From NCBI GenBank assembly GCA_007693785.1, contig RECY01000023.1:62001-126000 (forward strand): a DNA stretch of 64,000 nucleotides, written 5' to 3'. Position 1 is the stretch's first letter, and each line of letters opens with the position of its first letter. The position numbers and the translations under genes are program-made. Shown here in pieces: positions 46,354-54,412 of this stretch. The DNA is from Phycisphaerales bacterium (GTDB lineage Bacteria > Planctomycetota > Phycisphaerae > Phycisphaerales > UBA1924). The notes below the pieces were generated by a model that ran no database searches, was not told the origin of the DNA, and was given only the letters and a program-made list of their open reading frames with translations.

Positions 46354-49300
46354 TCAGTGCACAGGGATGCTCTTATTGAGCCTCGCATTGGAGTCGAGGT
46401 CCGAGACTCGGACGGCGACGCGTTGGCCTCGGAGGGTGGCGGCGCCGCCGGGGTATTGGAAGCGGACGACGGTGCGTTCGCCCGGGGGGAGGTCGGGGAT
46501 GGTGGCGCGTTGCTGGGGGAAGCCGGGGGCGAAGGCGACGACTTCGAGGACGGCCGGCTCGTCACCGAGGTTGGTCACGGTCGCCTCCACCAGCACGTCC
46601 GGGCCGACCTGGGTGGGGATGGGGCGGTAGCTGAGCAGGAGCTCGAGCGTGTCGAGCCCGACCTCGACGGGGACGTCGAGGCGCATGCGCGGGTATTGCA
46701 CGCTCCCGGCGAGCAGGTCGAACTCGAAGGTGAACGGGAGCGGGCCGGCCTCCTGCGCGGGGCTGAGGACGATCGTCATCGGGACGCTGGCGTCCTCGCC
46801 CGGGGCGAGGGCGAAGCCCATACGCCGGGGATTGACGTCCCACGAGCGATCGGGCGGGCGGTTGGGCGCGGGACGCCCGCCGGGCTGGATCAGCGACCAG
46901 CTCCCGCTCATGGGGGCGGGCCAGGGGTTGCTGAGCACGATGTCGCGCTGGTGCAGCTCGCTGGCGGCGGGGAGGAGCGGGGGTTCGAGGCGGAAGCCGG
47001 CGAGGAAGCGGAGCAGCGGGACGTCGACGCCTTCCAGGAACAGCGGCTCGGCGGTCGCCTGCACGAGGTGGACCGGGCGGGGCGGGAGGTCGGGCTCGTC
47101 GGCTTCGGTGATCATCCGCGGGCGGAGGTCGCGGGCGTTGCCGAAGATGTCGTAGGCGCGGACGTCGGCGTGCCCGAGGAAGAGCTCGAAAGCGGCGTTG
47201 TCGGCGGGGAGGTGGTTGGTCCAGACGACCAGCGCCCCGCCGCGTCCGAGCGGGGCGTTGGGCGTGGGGGCGAGGATCCAGCACTCGACGCCGGGGACAA
47301 GGGGGAGCTCCCCCACCACGCGCCGGTAGGCGAGGCGTTCGACCATGTTGCGCCAGAGGGCGTACTCGGGCGTGGGCATGGGCTGCGGGCGTCGGGCCTC
47401 GACCCACGCCCAGGGGGCGGGGATCGCGAGGCGTGCGGGCGGCGCGCCGGGGGGTGTCGGGGCGACGGCTTTCCAGGCCTGGATGATGCGCTGGGCAAAG
47501 GTGGCGGCGGCGCGGCGCGGGCCGAGCTGGTCGGCGTCGGTCGGCTCGAGGACGAGGGTCAGCTCGGCGCGTTCGCCGGTGACGCCGGACTCGCGGAACC
47601 GGGCGACGGCGTCGCCGACACCCTGGGCGGGGAAGGCGTCGGGCCAGACCATGGAGACCGCGCCGACGCCGGCGGTCGGGGTGGCGGCGGGCGAGTGCTC
47701 GCGGGCGGGGCTGGTGGGGGGCGTTTGGCGCGTGTTGCGGGCGCGGGTGAAGGGGTCGAGGCTGAGCTCGGCGGGCCAGCCGATGGAGACGGTCGGGCCC
47801 GGGACGAGGGCCGCGAGTCGGGCGTGGGCTTCGGCGACGGCGCGGGCGAGGTCGCCGCCCATCGCGTCGGCGCGGGCGCTCCCGGATCGCCCGATCTGCC
47901 ATCGCCCGATGCGCTGCCCGTAGCGGTCCAGCAGGGGGTCGAGATAGGGGGTGAGGGCGGCGCCGTCGTCGGCGAACTGGCGCAGCACGCCCTCGGGCTC
48001 CACACGCTGACGCTCGATGATCGGCGGCGGGAGGCGCGTCAACGCGATCGTCACGTTCAGCCAATCGCCCAGCAGCGACTCCAGCATCGGCTCCAGTAGC
48101 GCGAGCTGCTCGGCGACGGTCCGCCCCTCGGCCCACCCGCCCCAGACCGGCAGCAGCACGCTCCCCACCCCCAGGCGACGGGTCAGCATCGGCAGCTCGG
48201 CGATCACGCCCTCGGGAAGCTCGGCGAGGTCGACCCCGAAGCGGTTGCGCTCGCGCTCGGCGTTCGCGTCCACGCCCGCGAGGTCGCGCGTGCGCCGGCG
48301 CGGGGCGGTGACCGGCGAGGGGGCGGGCGTCCAGACGAAATCGCAGTAGGACGAGCCCACGCGCCGCCCGCCGGCCTCGACCTCCACCACCGCGCGGTAC
48401 CACCCGAGGCGTTCGAGCCTGGGCTGCCAGCTCGTCGCGGCGCGCCCGCCGGCGATGCGCGTGGACCAGCGGTCGATCTCGACGCCGTCGATGTCGAGGA
48501 CGCGCACCGCGATCGCGAGGGCTTCGCCGGTGAGGTCGCGGACGAGCAGGGTGAGCTCGGGCGTTTCGTCGCTGGTGACGACGTTGCCGGGGCTGGTCGT
48601 CGCGAGCTCGATCCGCGGGAGCTGGACGACGGCGACGTCGTCGAACCACGCGGCGCCGTCGTAGTCCTGCGGCCAGATCTCGCGCGGGCCGAGCAGGCTC
48701 CGGGCGAACTGCGCGGGCTGGAGGAGTTCCAGGTCGATCTGGATGAAGGCGGCGCCCTCGTCGTCGCCGCGGAGGTCGATGTAGACGCGCGACCACTCGC
48801 CGCGGGAGTCGACCAGGACGGAGCGGGCCTCGCTCCCGGGGATCGGGGTGTTGTCGGCGTCGAGGAACCGGGCGGCGAGTCGCGCTCGGGCGTGGTCGAG
48901 CGCCTCGGTGCGAACGAGCGCGGAGATGCGGTAGTCGGCGTTGGGAAAAACGGGGATCACGCCGGGGCGGAGGCGGAGGGCGGCGCTCCCGCCGCGGGTG
49001 CGCATGAGGACGGCGTCGCCGCGTGCCTCGTCGCCGGTGGGCGTGAGGCGGGCGAGGTTGTAGATCGGGAAGCCCGGACGCTCGCGATGGGGCGGGTCGT
49101 GCTGGGCCCGGAACCAGGCCTCGGGCAGGTCGGTCGGGTTGGTCGCGCGCTCGTCGAAATCGAAGAGGCGGACGAGGCGGTTGGCGGCCCCCGGGCGGCT
49201 CGCCAGCCCGAGCGGGAGTTGCGGACGCTCGGCGGCCGCGGGCTCGAAACGCTCGGAAGGGCGTTCGTCCGGCTCCTCGTCGAAATCCTGGGCGCGGGCG

Positions 49301-49371
49301 ACGCCATCGGGCCAGCCGCCCGCGACCACGAACGCCGCTCCGACGATCAGGATGGGGCAAAAACGGCGCAC
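46354..49371 (-). CDS. Very large exported protein of unknown function
   Basis: About 1005 residues from a GTG at 49371 (no clear Shine-Dalgarno), chosen because it opens a signal peptide (VRRFCPILIVGAAFVVAGGW, cleaved near VARAQ). The first domain (about residues 55-260) is a jelly-roll-like carbohydrate-binding type with DGAAWFDDVAVVQL. Immunoglobulin-like strands follow (LTLLVRDLTGEALAIAVRVLD), then a probable TIM-barrel-like middle beginning FGVDLAELPEGVIAELPML, and beta-rich C-terminal domains of the CARDB type (VLVEATVTNLGDEPAVLEVVAF). This is probably a surface protein, possibly acting on polysaccharide. No catalytic motif is certain. Confidence 0.75.
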   Translation of the reverse strand: MRRFCPILIVGAAFVVAGGWPDGVARAQDFDEEPDERPSERFEPAAAERPQLPLGLASRPGAANRLVRLFDFDERATNPTDLPEAWFRAQHDPPHRERPGFPIYNLARLTPTGDEARGDAVLMRTRGGSAALRLRPGVIPVFPNADYRISALVRTEALDHARARLAARFLDADNTPIPGSEARSVLVDSRGEWSRVYIDLRGDDEGAAFIQIDLELLQPAQFARSLLGPREIWPQDYDGAAWFDDVAVVQLPRIELATTSPGNVVTSDETPELTLLVRDLTGEALAIAVRVLDIDGVEIDRWSTRIAGGRAATSWQPRLERLGWYRAVVEVEAGGRRVGSSYCDFVWTPAPSPVTAPRRRTRDLAGVDANAERERNRFGVDLAELPEGVIAELPMLTRRLGVGSVLLPVWGGWAEGRTVAEQLALLEPMLESLLGDWLNVTIALTRLPPPIIERQRVEPEGVLRQFADDGAALTPYLDPLLDRYGQRIGRWQIGRSGSARADAMGGDLARAVAEAHARLAALVPGPTVSIGWPAELSLDPFTRARNTRQTPPTSPAREHSPAATPTAGVGAVSMVWPDAFPAQGVGDAVARFRESGVTGERAELTLVLEPTDADQLGPRRAAATFAQRIIQAWKAVAPTPPGAPPARLAIPAPWAWVEARRPQPMPTPEYALWRNMVERLAYRRVVGELPLVPGVECWILAPTPNAPLGRGGALVVWTNHLPADNAAFELFLGHADVRAYDIFGNARDLRPRMITEADEPDLPPRPVHLVQATAEPLFLEGVDVPLLRFLAGFRLEPPLLPAASELHQRDIVLSNPWPAPMSGSWSLIQPGGRPAPNRPPDRSWDVNPRRMGFALAPGEDASVPMTIVLSPAQEAGPLPFTFEFDLLAGSVQYPRMRLDVPVEVGLDTLELLLSYRPIPTQVGPDVLVEATVTNLGDEPAVLEVVAFAPGFPQQRATIPDLPPGERTVVRFQYPGGAATLRGQRVAVRVSDLDSNARLNKSIPVH

Positions 49372-49456
49372 CGGAGGGCTTATCGGCTCGGCGCGGGGTG
49401 GGCCTTGCGGAAGGCTCGCCTTTGGGCGAGGTGCACCGGTTCGGCTCGGGATCGGG

Positions 49457-50596
49457 TCAGCGAGGCGGAAGGGCCGGGCGAGTGCGGCCCGTCGCGGCGT
49501 CGCCTTCGGCGGGCTGGTCCGCCACTCGGCGGAGCGCCTCGTGAGCGCTGGCGGCGACTTCGCTTGACCGCTCGATTCCGCGCGCGATCTGATCGACCGA
49601 AGCCGACAGGATCCGGGCCAACTGCCCGAACGCGCCCGCTTCAACGAGATCCTCCATCGCCGCCCCGCGGTCGGCGTCCGGACGCGCCAGCACCGCCTCG
49701 GCAGCTTCGTAGTAGCGGGCGAGCTTGGCGAGATCGTCCTGACGTTCCTGGGCGTTCATCCGCGCGAGCATCGCGTACGGCTGCTGGGCGTGCTCGCTCA
49801 TCTCCGCGAGGATTTGCAGGCTCTGCGCGTCCTCCGCGGCTTGCCCGAAGAGGCGGTGGCACTCCGCGAGACAGAAGGCGTTCTCGCGTATGAAGGCCGC
49901 CTGGAGATTCAACGGATCCGACGCGGGGAAGCGGTCGAGTTCGGCCATGAGGAGATCGCGCGCCTCGGGGGTGAGGGCGTTGGCCTCGCTCATCCGCTCG
50001 ACCTCGGCGCTGGCGAGGGCGAAGATCGCCACGCCGACGAGCGTCTCGATCAGCAGCGTGGATTCGACCTCACTCAGGTGATGCGCGAGACGGAATGTCG
50101 CGGCGATTCGCTCGGCGGCCGCGTCGTGATCCCCCTCGTGCTCAAGCCGGCGCGTATCGGCGATGAACAGACGAGCCGTGGAACGCAGCGAGCGGAGGTG
50201 GGGGAGCATGATTTCAAAGCCGAGCTCGCGTTCAACGCCGAAGTCCGCGCGCTCGAGCCGCGTGGCTCGGAGCAGGCCCGCGATCTCGGTGCTCTCGCGC
50301 AGCCACGCCGAGGCTTGCTCGTTCGGGCGCCACGCCGGGTCCGAGATCGCAAAATCGACCTGGAGCTCGCCGATCTGGGCCTCGTCCCACATCAGCCAGT
50401 ATCGGTTGTAGAGCAGCGCGGCGTTCTCGACCGAGCGGATGACGAGCGAGGCGTCGGCGGCCGCACTGTAGCGAGCGGGCGCCTCGCTTGGTCCATCGCT
50501 CCCGCGCGTATCCCCGGCGGCGTTGTGCGTGATCCATCCCGCGCAGACGCCCGCGCACGCGACGCATGTCCAGCGACGAATCCCTACACGTGTCAT
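49457..50596 (-). CDS. Exported helical protein of unknown function
   Basis: The 379 residues start with a signal peptide (MTRVGIRRWTCVACAGVCAGWITHNAAG). The rest is nearly all alpha-helix, with long amphipathic stretches and many Ala, Glu and Arg residues (ATFRLAHHLSEVESTLLIETLVGVAIFALAS). I recognise no family. GGAAGGGAAA lies just before the ATG at 50596. It is divergent from the nitroreductase and probably co-transcribed with the larger exported protein 86 bases on. Confidence 0.72.
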   Translation of the reverse strand: MTRVGIRRWTCVACAGVCAGWITHNAAGDTRGSDGPSEAPARYSAAADASLVIRSVENAALLYNRYWLMWDEAQIGELQVDFAISDPAWRPNEQASAWLRESTEIAGLLRATRLERADFGVERELGFEIMLPHLRSLRSTARLFIADTRRLEHEGDHDAAAERIAATFRLAHHLSEVESTLLIETLVGVAIFALASAEVERMSEANALTPEARDLLMAELDRFPASDPLNLQAAFIRENAFCLAECHRLFGQAAEDAQSLQILAEMSEHAQQPYAMLARMNAQERQDDLAKLARYYEAAEAVLARPDADRGAAMEDLVEAGAFGQLARILSASVDQIARGIERSSEVAASAHEALRRVADQPAEGDAATGRTRPALPPR

Positions 50597-50796
50597 TGGT
50601 TTCCCTTCCGTTCGAAGCGGGCCGAGTTGGACACCGATGGCTCCTGCAAACCCCACGCGGGCGTCTGGCGCGCCTTCGGCGGTAAGGTTTGGATGCGCAC
50701 CGGGCGAGTCGGTTCCGCAAAATGAAAACGGTCCCGTGCGAGGCCGGTGATCCTGTGGAAACCCCGGGTGACGCCCCGGGACGTTGGAGATCGATC

Positions 50797-51513
50797 ATGG
50801 CGAACGAGACGGGCGGAGGGCGCGGAGCGGACGGTGCGGCGGCATCGGGTTTTGTGCCGCTGGAGCGGTACGACCCCGGGACAGCCCCCGAGGAGGCGGC
50901 GGCCCGGTTCTACGAGATCATGCGTCGGCGTCGGACCGTACGCGACTTCTCGGACCGCCCGGTGCCGGAAGCGGCGATCCGCTCGGTGGTGGCGGCGGCG
51001 GCGACCGCGCCCAGCGGTGCGCACAAGCAGCCCTGGCGTTTTGTCGCGGTCGGGGATCGTGCGATGAAGCGGCGCATCCGCGAGGCGGCCGAGGCGGAGG
51101 AGCGGGCGTTCTACGACCGCCGTGCGAGCGAGCGATGGCTCCAGGACCTTGCCCCGCTGGGCACCAATGCCGACAAGGCGTACTTGGAGACCGCGCCGTG
51201 GCTGATCGTCGTCTTCGCGTTGCGCCAGACCGACGACGGCGGGCAGGTGTACTACCTGAACGAATCGGTCGGGATCGCGTGCGGGATGCTTCTGGCGGCC
51301 TGTCACCACGCGGGGCTCGCGACGCTCACGCACACGCCGAGCCCGATGGGGTTCCTGAAAGACGTGCTCGAGCGACCGGATCACGAGCGTCCGTATCTGC
51401 TTGTGCCCGTGGGCTACCCGGCCGCGGGGTGCACGGTGCCGAAGCTGGAGCGCAAGGCGCTGGACGAGGTGCTGGTGATGCGCGCGGGGACGACTGATCA
51501 GAACTCGCGGTAG
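50797..51513 (+). CDS. Nitroreductase-family oxidoreductase
   Basis: An FMN-dependent NAD(P)H reductase of 238 residues. Signature stretches are FYEIMRRRRTVRDFSDRPVP near residue 38, ATAPSGAHKQPWRFVAVGD near 67, and the later GIACGMLLAACHHAGLATLTHTPSPMGF. The substrate may be a quinone, nitro or iodotyrosine-type compound; this cannot be decided. GGAG stands 7 bases before the ATG at 50797. The 3' end overlaps the ABC permease end by 16 bases, tail to tail. Confidence 0.88.
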   Translation: MANETGGGRGADGAAASGFVPLERYDPGTAPEEAAARFYEIMRRRRTVRDFSDRPVPEAAIRSVVAAAATAPSGAHKQPWRFVAVGDRAMKRRIREAAEAEERAFYDRRASERWLQDLAPLGTNADKAYLETAPWLIVVFALRQTDDGGQVYYLNESVGIACGMLLAACHHAGLATLTHTPSPMGFLKDVLERPDHERPYLLVPVGYPAAGCTVPKLERKALDEVLVMRAGTTDQNSR

Positions 51514-53480
51514 GCGTAGCGGTTGAAGATGCGGACGCCGATCGCGAGGACGCCAGCGGCGAAGAGTGTCCACGCGGTGCCGACGCCGGCGAGGATCGCG
51601 GTGAATGCGCCAGCGCCGACACGCCCGTCACCGGGGATGGAGTACCGCGCTCGCCCGACGGCGCCCACGGGCTCGACGGCTACGCCGAGGGCGTAAAAGG
51701 GGTTGGTCGCGAGCAGCAGCCGCGCGAAGAAGTCATCGACCGATCCGGTTGTGTACCGCTCAACGAGCCCGAAGATCGACACCAGCAGGATGGGCGCACC
51801 GGCCCAGAGCGCGATCGCGAGCAGAAGGTTTACCGCGGCGGCCGCGGTGGACTTGCGCATGATCAGGCTCAGCACCACGCCGGTGGAAGCGAGGAAGAGC
51901 ACGACGGGCGCGAAGATCATCGCGGCGTGGAGGACCGTGATAGGGCGGGCGGCGCCGGCGAGGCACGCGACGAGCCAGGTCGCCGCGATGATGACGAGGA
52001 TGAAGCCCTGTCGCCGGACGACGCCGAGCGTTTTGCTGAAGAGGATCTCGGTGCGGGAGAGCCGCGTGGTGAGCAGGACGCCCCAGGTCCGCGCCTCGCG
52101 CTCGCCCGCGATGGAGGCGCCCCCGCCGCCGGCGGCTGTCGCGATGATGACGACCAGCGCGATGAAGCTGATGGAAATGAACGTCTCGGGCTCGGCGAGC
52201 AGGTCGTAGCGGTGGAGCCCGTAGGCGCTGACGATAAAGGCAACGCCGGTCACGAACTTGACCATGAACGAAGCCGAGCCGGGCTGTCGCAGCTCTCGCC
52301 AGAAGACGGGGTAGTCGCCGACGGTGCGCGTGGCGCGATCCTGCGCCGGGGCGGGGGAGGCGGATGCTTCAGGTGCGGGTGCGTCATCGGTGGCGGCGGC
52401 GGGCGGCAGCGAGGCGGGCTTGGCTTTGGCGGGGCGGGCGGGGGCTCGCCGTGCGCGACGGTTGGCGCGTTTCTCGGCGGCGCGGGCGGCTTTGGCGACC
52501 AGTCGCTCGCTCAGCGCCGCCGGGCGGAACCGCCACGCGGCGAGCATCGCGATCGCGACGCTCATCGCGAGGTTGGTGAGGATCGAGCCGATCCAGAAGT
52601 TGGGCGAGATCGTGAAGCCGAGCCCGGCGAGCCCCACCCCGCCGTAGAGGCGGCTGGTGAGCTCGCCGAGCGCGAACGGGTGGGCGAGCCACCAGAACCA
52701 CCCGGGGGGCGGGGGCCACCCGCGGGTGATCGCGAGGACGTTCCAGATCAAGGGCAGGAACGCGAGGATCGCGAGCAGCCCCATAGTCGAGTTGGCGGCG
52801 CTGGTGGTGCGCGCGGTCGAGAGGCTCTTCCAGACGCCGAGCGTGACGGCGAGGATGACGGTGGAGAGGATGACCGCGCCGGCGGCGGCGACGAGCCCGC
52901 CCTCGACGCCGCCGAACACGCGGACCGCGAGCAGCACCGGGATCGCGAGCAGGACGATGAGGACGATCTGCGTCGCGCGGGCCGCGATGTGCCCGAAGAC
53001 GACCTCCGCGCCGCTGAGCGTGGTGCCGACGACGGCATCGAGCGTGCGCGTGCGCCGCTCGTGCGCGATCGCGGGGGCGCCGGTGATCGCGCCCATGAGC
53101 ACCGCGCAAAGGTACACCACCCACAGCCCCGTCCCGATGAGCGAGGGGGCGATGGTCTGGAGGCTCTGGAGCTGAGCCGCGGCCTGCCCGACACCCGAAC
53201 TCGCCGAGATGCCGATCTCCGTCGATCGCCCGATCGCGGCCGTCGCGTACGCCATCCCGACGATCAGCAGGAGCAGCAGCAGCAGCGAGGCGCGCTGCCA
53301 ATAGACCGCGCGCTGACGACCGCTGACGCGCATCTCACGCTGGAAGATCGCCCCGAAGCAGAGCTGCACCGGGTTGACCCAGCGGGCCACGCGCCGCCAC
53401 GCGGGCGTTCTCGCACGTGCCGGCGCGGGCGCCGGGGGCGGCGCAGGAGCCGGTGCGGCCTGGGCGGCGGCTTCGCTCAT
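51498..53480 (-). CDS. ABC-2-type transporter permease
   Basis: A 660-residue membrane protein with about twelve hydrophobic helices in two sets of six. They are separated by a basic and Ala/Pro-rich loop (about 330-405, with RANRRARRAPARPAKAKPASLPP). Each half contains an ABC-2-like element (IAHERRTRTLDAVVGTTLSGAEVVFGH; IAGEREARTWGVLLTTRLSRTEILFSK). The start overlaps the stop of the ATPase gene (ATGA). The order ATPase, then permease, ends a long operon with moxR and DUF58; the transported substrate is unknown. Confidence 0.88.
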   Translation of the reverse strand: MSEAAAQAAPAPAPPPAPAPARARTPAWRRVARWVNPVQLCFGAIFQREMRVSGRQRAVYWQRASLLLLLLLIVGMAYATAAIGRSTEIGISASSGVGQAAAQLQSLQTIAPSLIGTGLWVVYLCAVLMGAITGAPAIAHERRTRTLDAVVGTTLSGAEVVFGHIAARATQIVLIVLLAIPVLLAVRVFGGVEGGLVAAAGAVILSTVILAVTLGVWKSLSTARTTSAANSTMGLLAILAFLPLIWNVLAITRGWPPPPGWFWWLAHPFALGELTSRLYGGVGLAGLGFTISPNFWIGSILTNLAMSVAIAMLAAWRFRPAALSERLVAKAARAAEKRANRRARRAPARPAKAKPASLPPAAATDDAPAPEASASPAPAQDRATRTVGDYPVFWRELRQPGSASFMVKFVTGVAFIVSAYGLHRYDLLAEPETFISISFIALVVIIATAAGGGGASIAGEREARTWGVLLTTRLSRTEILFSKTLGVVRRQGFILVIIAATWLVACLAGAARPITVLHAAMIFAPVVLFLASTGVVLSLIMRKSTAAAAVNLLLAIALWAGAPILLVSIFGLVERYTTGSVDDFFARLLLATNPFYALGVAVEPVGAVGRARYSIPGDGRVGAGAFTAILAGVGTAWTLFAAGVLAIGVRIFNRYAYREF

Positions 53481-54412
53481 TGCACCGCGCCCTTGGTCAG
53501 CGTCAGGAACGCGTCCTCCAGCTTCACCTCCAGCGGCGTGAACGACGCGATCCGCGCCCCCTCGCGCAGCAGGATCTCCAGAAGAAAATGGTGCCCGTGC
53601 GCGCCCGGGCGCAGCGTCACGACCAGACGACCCTTGTCGTCCGGCTTCACGCCCGCGACACGCTCGTCGCCCTCCAGCGCGCGCACGGCCCGGGGGGCGG
53701 CGGCCTCGTCCTCCAGGCGAACCGCGACACGCTCGCCCGCGCTCACCCGGCTGTACGCGTCCGTGATCGACCCGGCGTACATCAGCTTCCCGCGCTCGAT
53801 GATCCCGATCGACGTGCACATCTCCGCAAGCTCGCTCAAGATGTGGCTCGAGACCATCAGGCTCTTGCCCATCCGCCCGAGCTCGGTCAGCAACGCGCGC
53901 ATCTCGATCCGCGCCCGCGGGTCGAGACCGCTCGCCGGCTCGTCCAGCAGTAGCACCTTCGGCTCGTGGATCAGCACCCGCGCCACGCCCAGACGCTGCT
54001 GCATCCCGCGGCTCAGCCCGCTGACCATCGACCGGCGCTTCTCGGTCAGGTCCGTCAGCTCCAGCACCGAGCCGATGATCGCCCCCCGCTTCTTCCGCGG
54101 CACCCGCATCGCGCTGGCGAAGAACTGAAGGTACTCATCGACCGTCAGGTCGTCGTACACACCCAGAAAATCCGGCATGTAGCCGAGCATCGTCCGGATC
54201 TCGTCGGCGTGCGTGCGCACGTCGAGCCCGGCGACCTTTGCCGAGCCCTCGAACTTGCGCAACAGGCACGCGAGGACCTTCATCGTCGTGCTCTTGCCCG
54301 CGCCGTTGGGCCCGATGAAGCCGAAGATCTCGCCCTGGCCGATGGTGAGATCGAGCCCGTCGACGGCCGTCAGCGAACCGTAACGCTTGGTCAAGCCGCG
54401 GATCTCGATCAT
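53477..54412 (-). CDS. ABC transporter ATP-binding protein
   Basis: The 311 residues have an N-terminal ATPase with Walker A IGPNGAGKSTTMKVL, Q-loop YMPDFLGVYDDLTVDEYL, signature GLSRGMQQRLGVARVL (LSGGQ equivalent), Walker B VLLLDEPASGLDPRARIE and the H-loop SSHILSE. A C-terminal 90-residue extension has a regulatory-type fold. The ATG overlaps the upstream stop by 4 bases, so expression is coupled along the operon. Confidence 0.94.
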   Translation of the reverse strand: MIEIRGLTKRYGSLTAVDGLDLTIGQGEIFGFIGPNGAGKSTTMKVLACLLRKFEGSAKVAGLDVRTHADEIRTMLGYMPDFLGVYDDLTVDEYLQFFASAMRVPRKKRGAIIGSVLELTDLTEKRRSMVSGLSRGMQQRLGVARVLIHEPKVLLLDEPASGLDPRARIEMRALLTELGRMGKSLMVSSHILSELAEMCTSIGIIERGKLMYAGSITDAYSRVSAGERVAVRLEDEAAAPRAVRALEGDERVAGVKPDDKGRLVVTLRPGAHGHHFLLEILLREGARIASFTPLEVKLEDAFLTLTKGAVQ

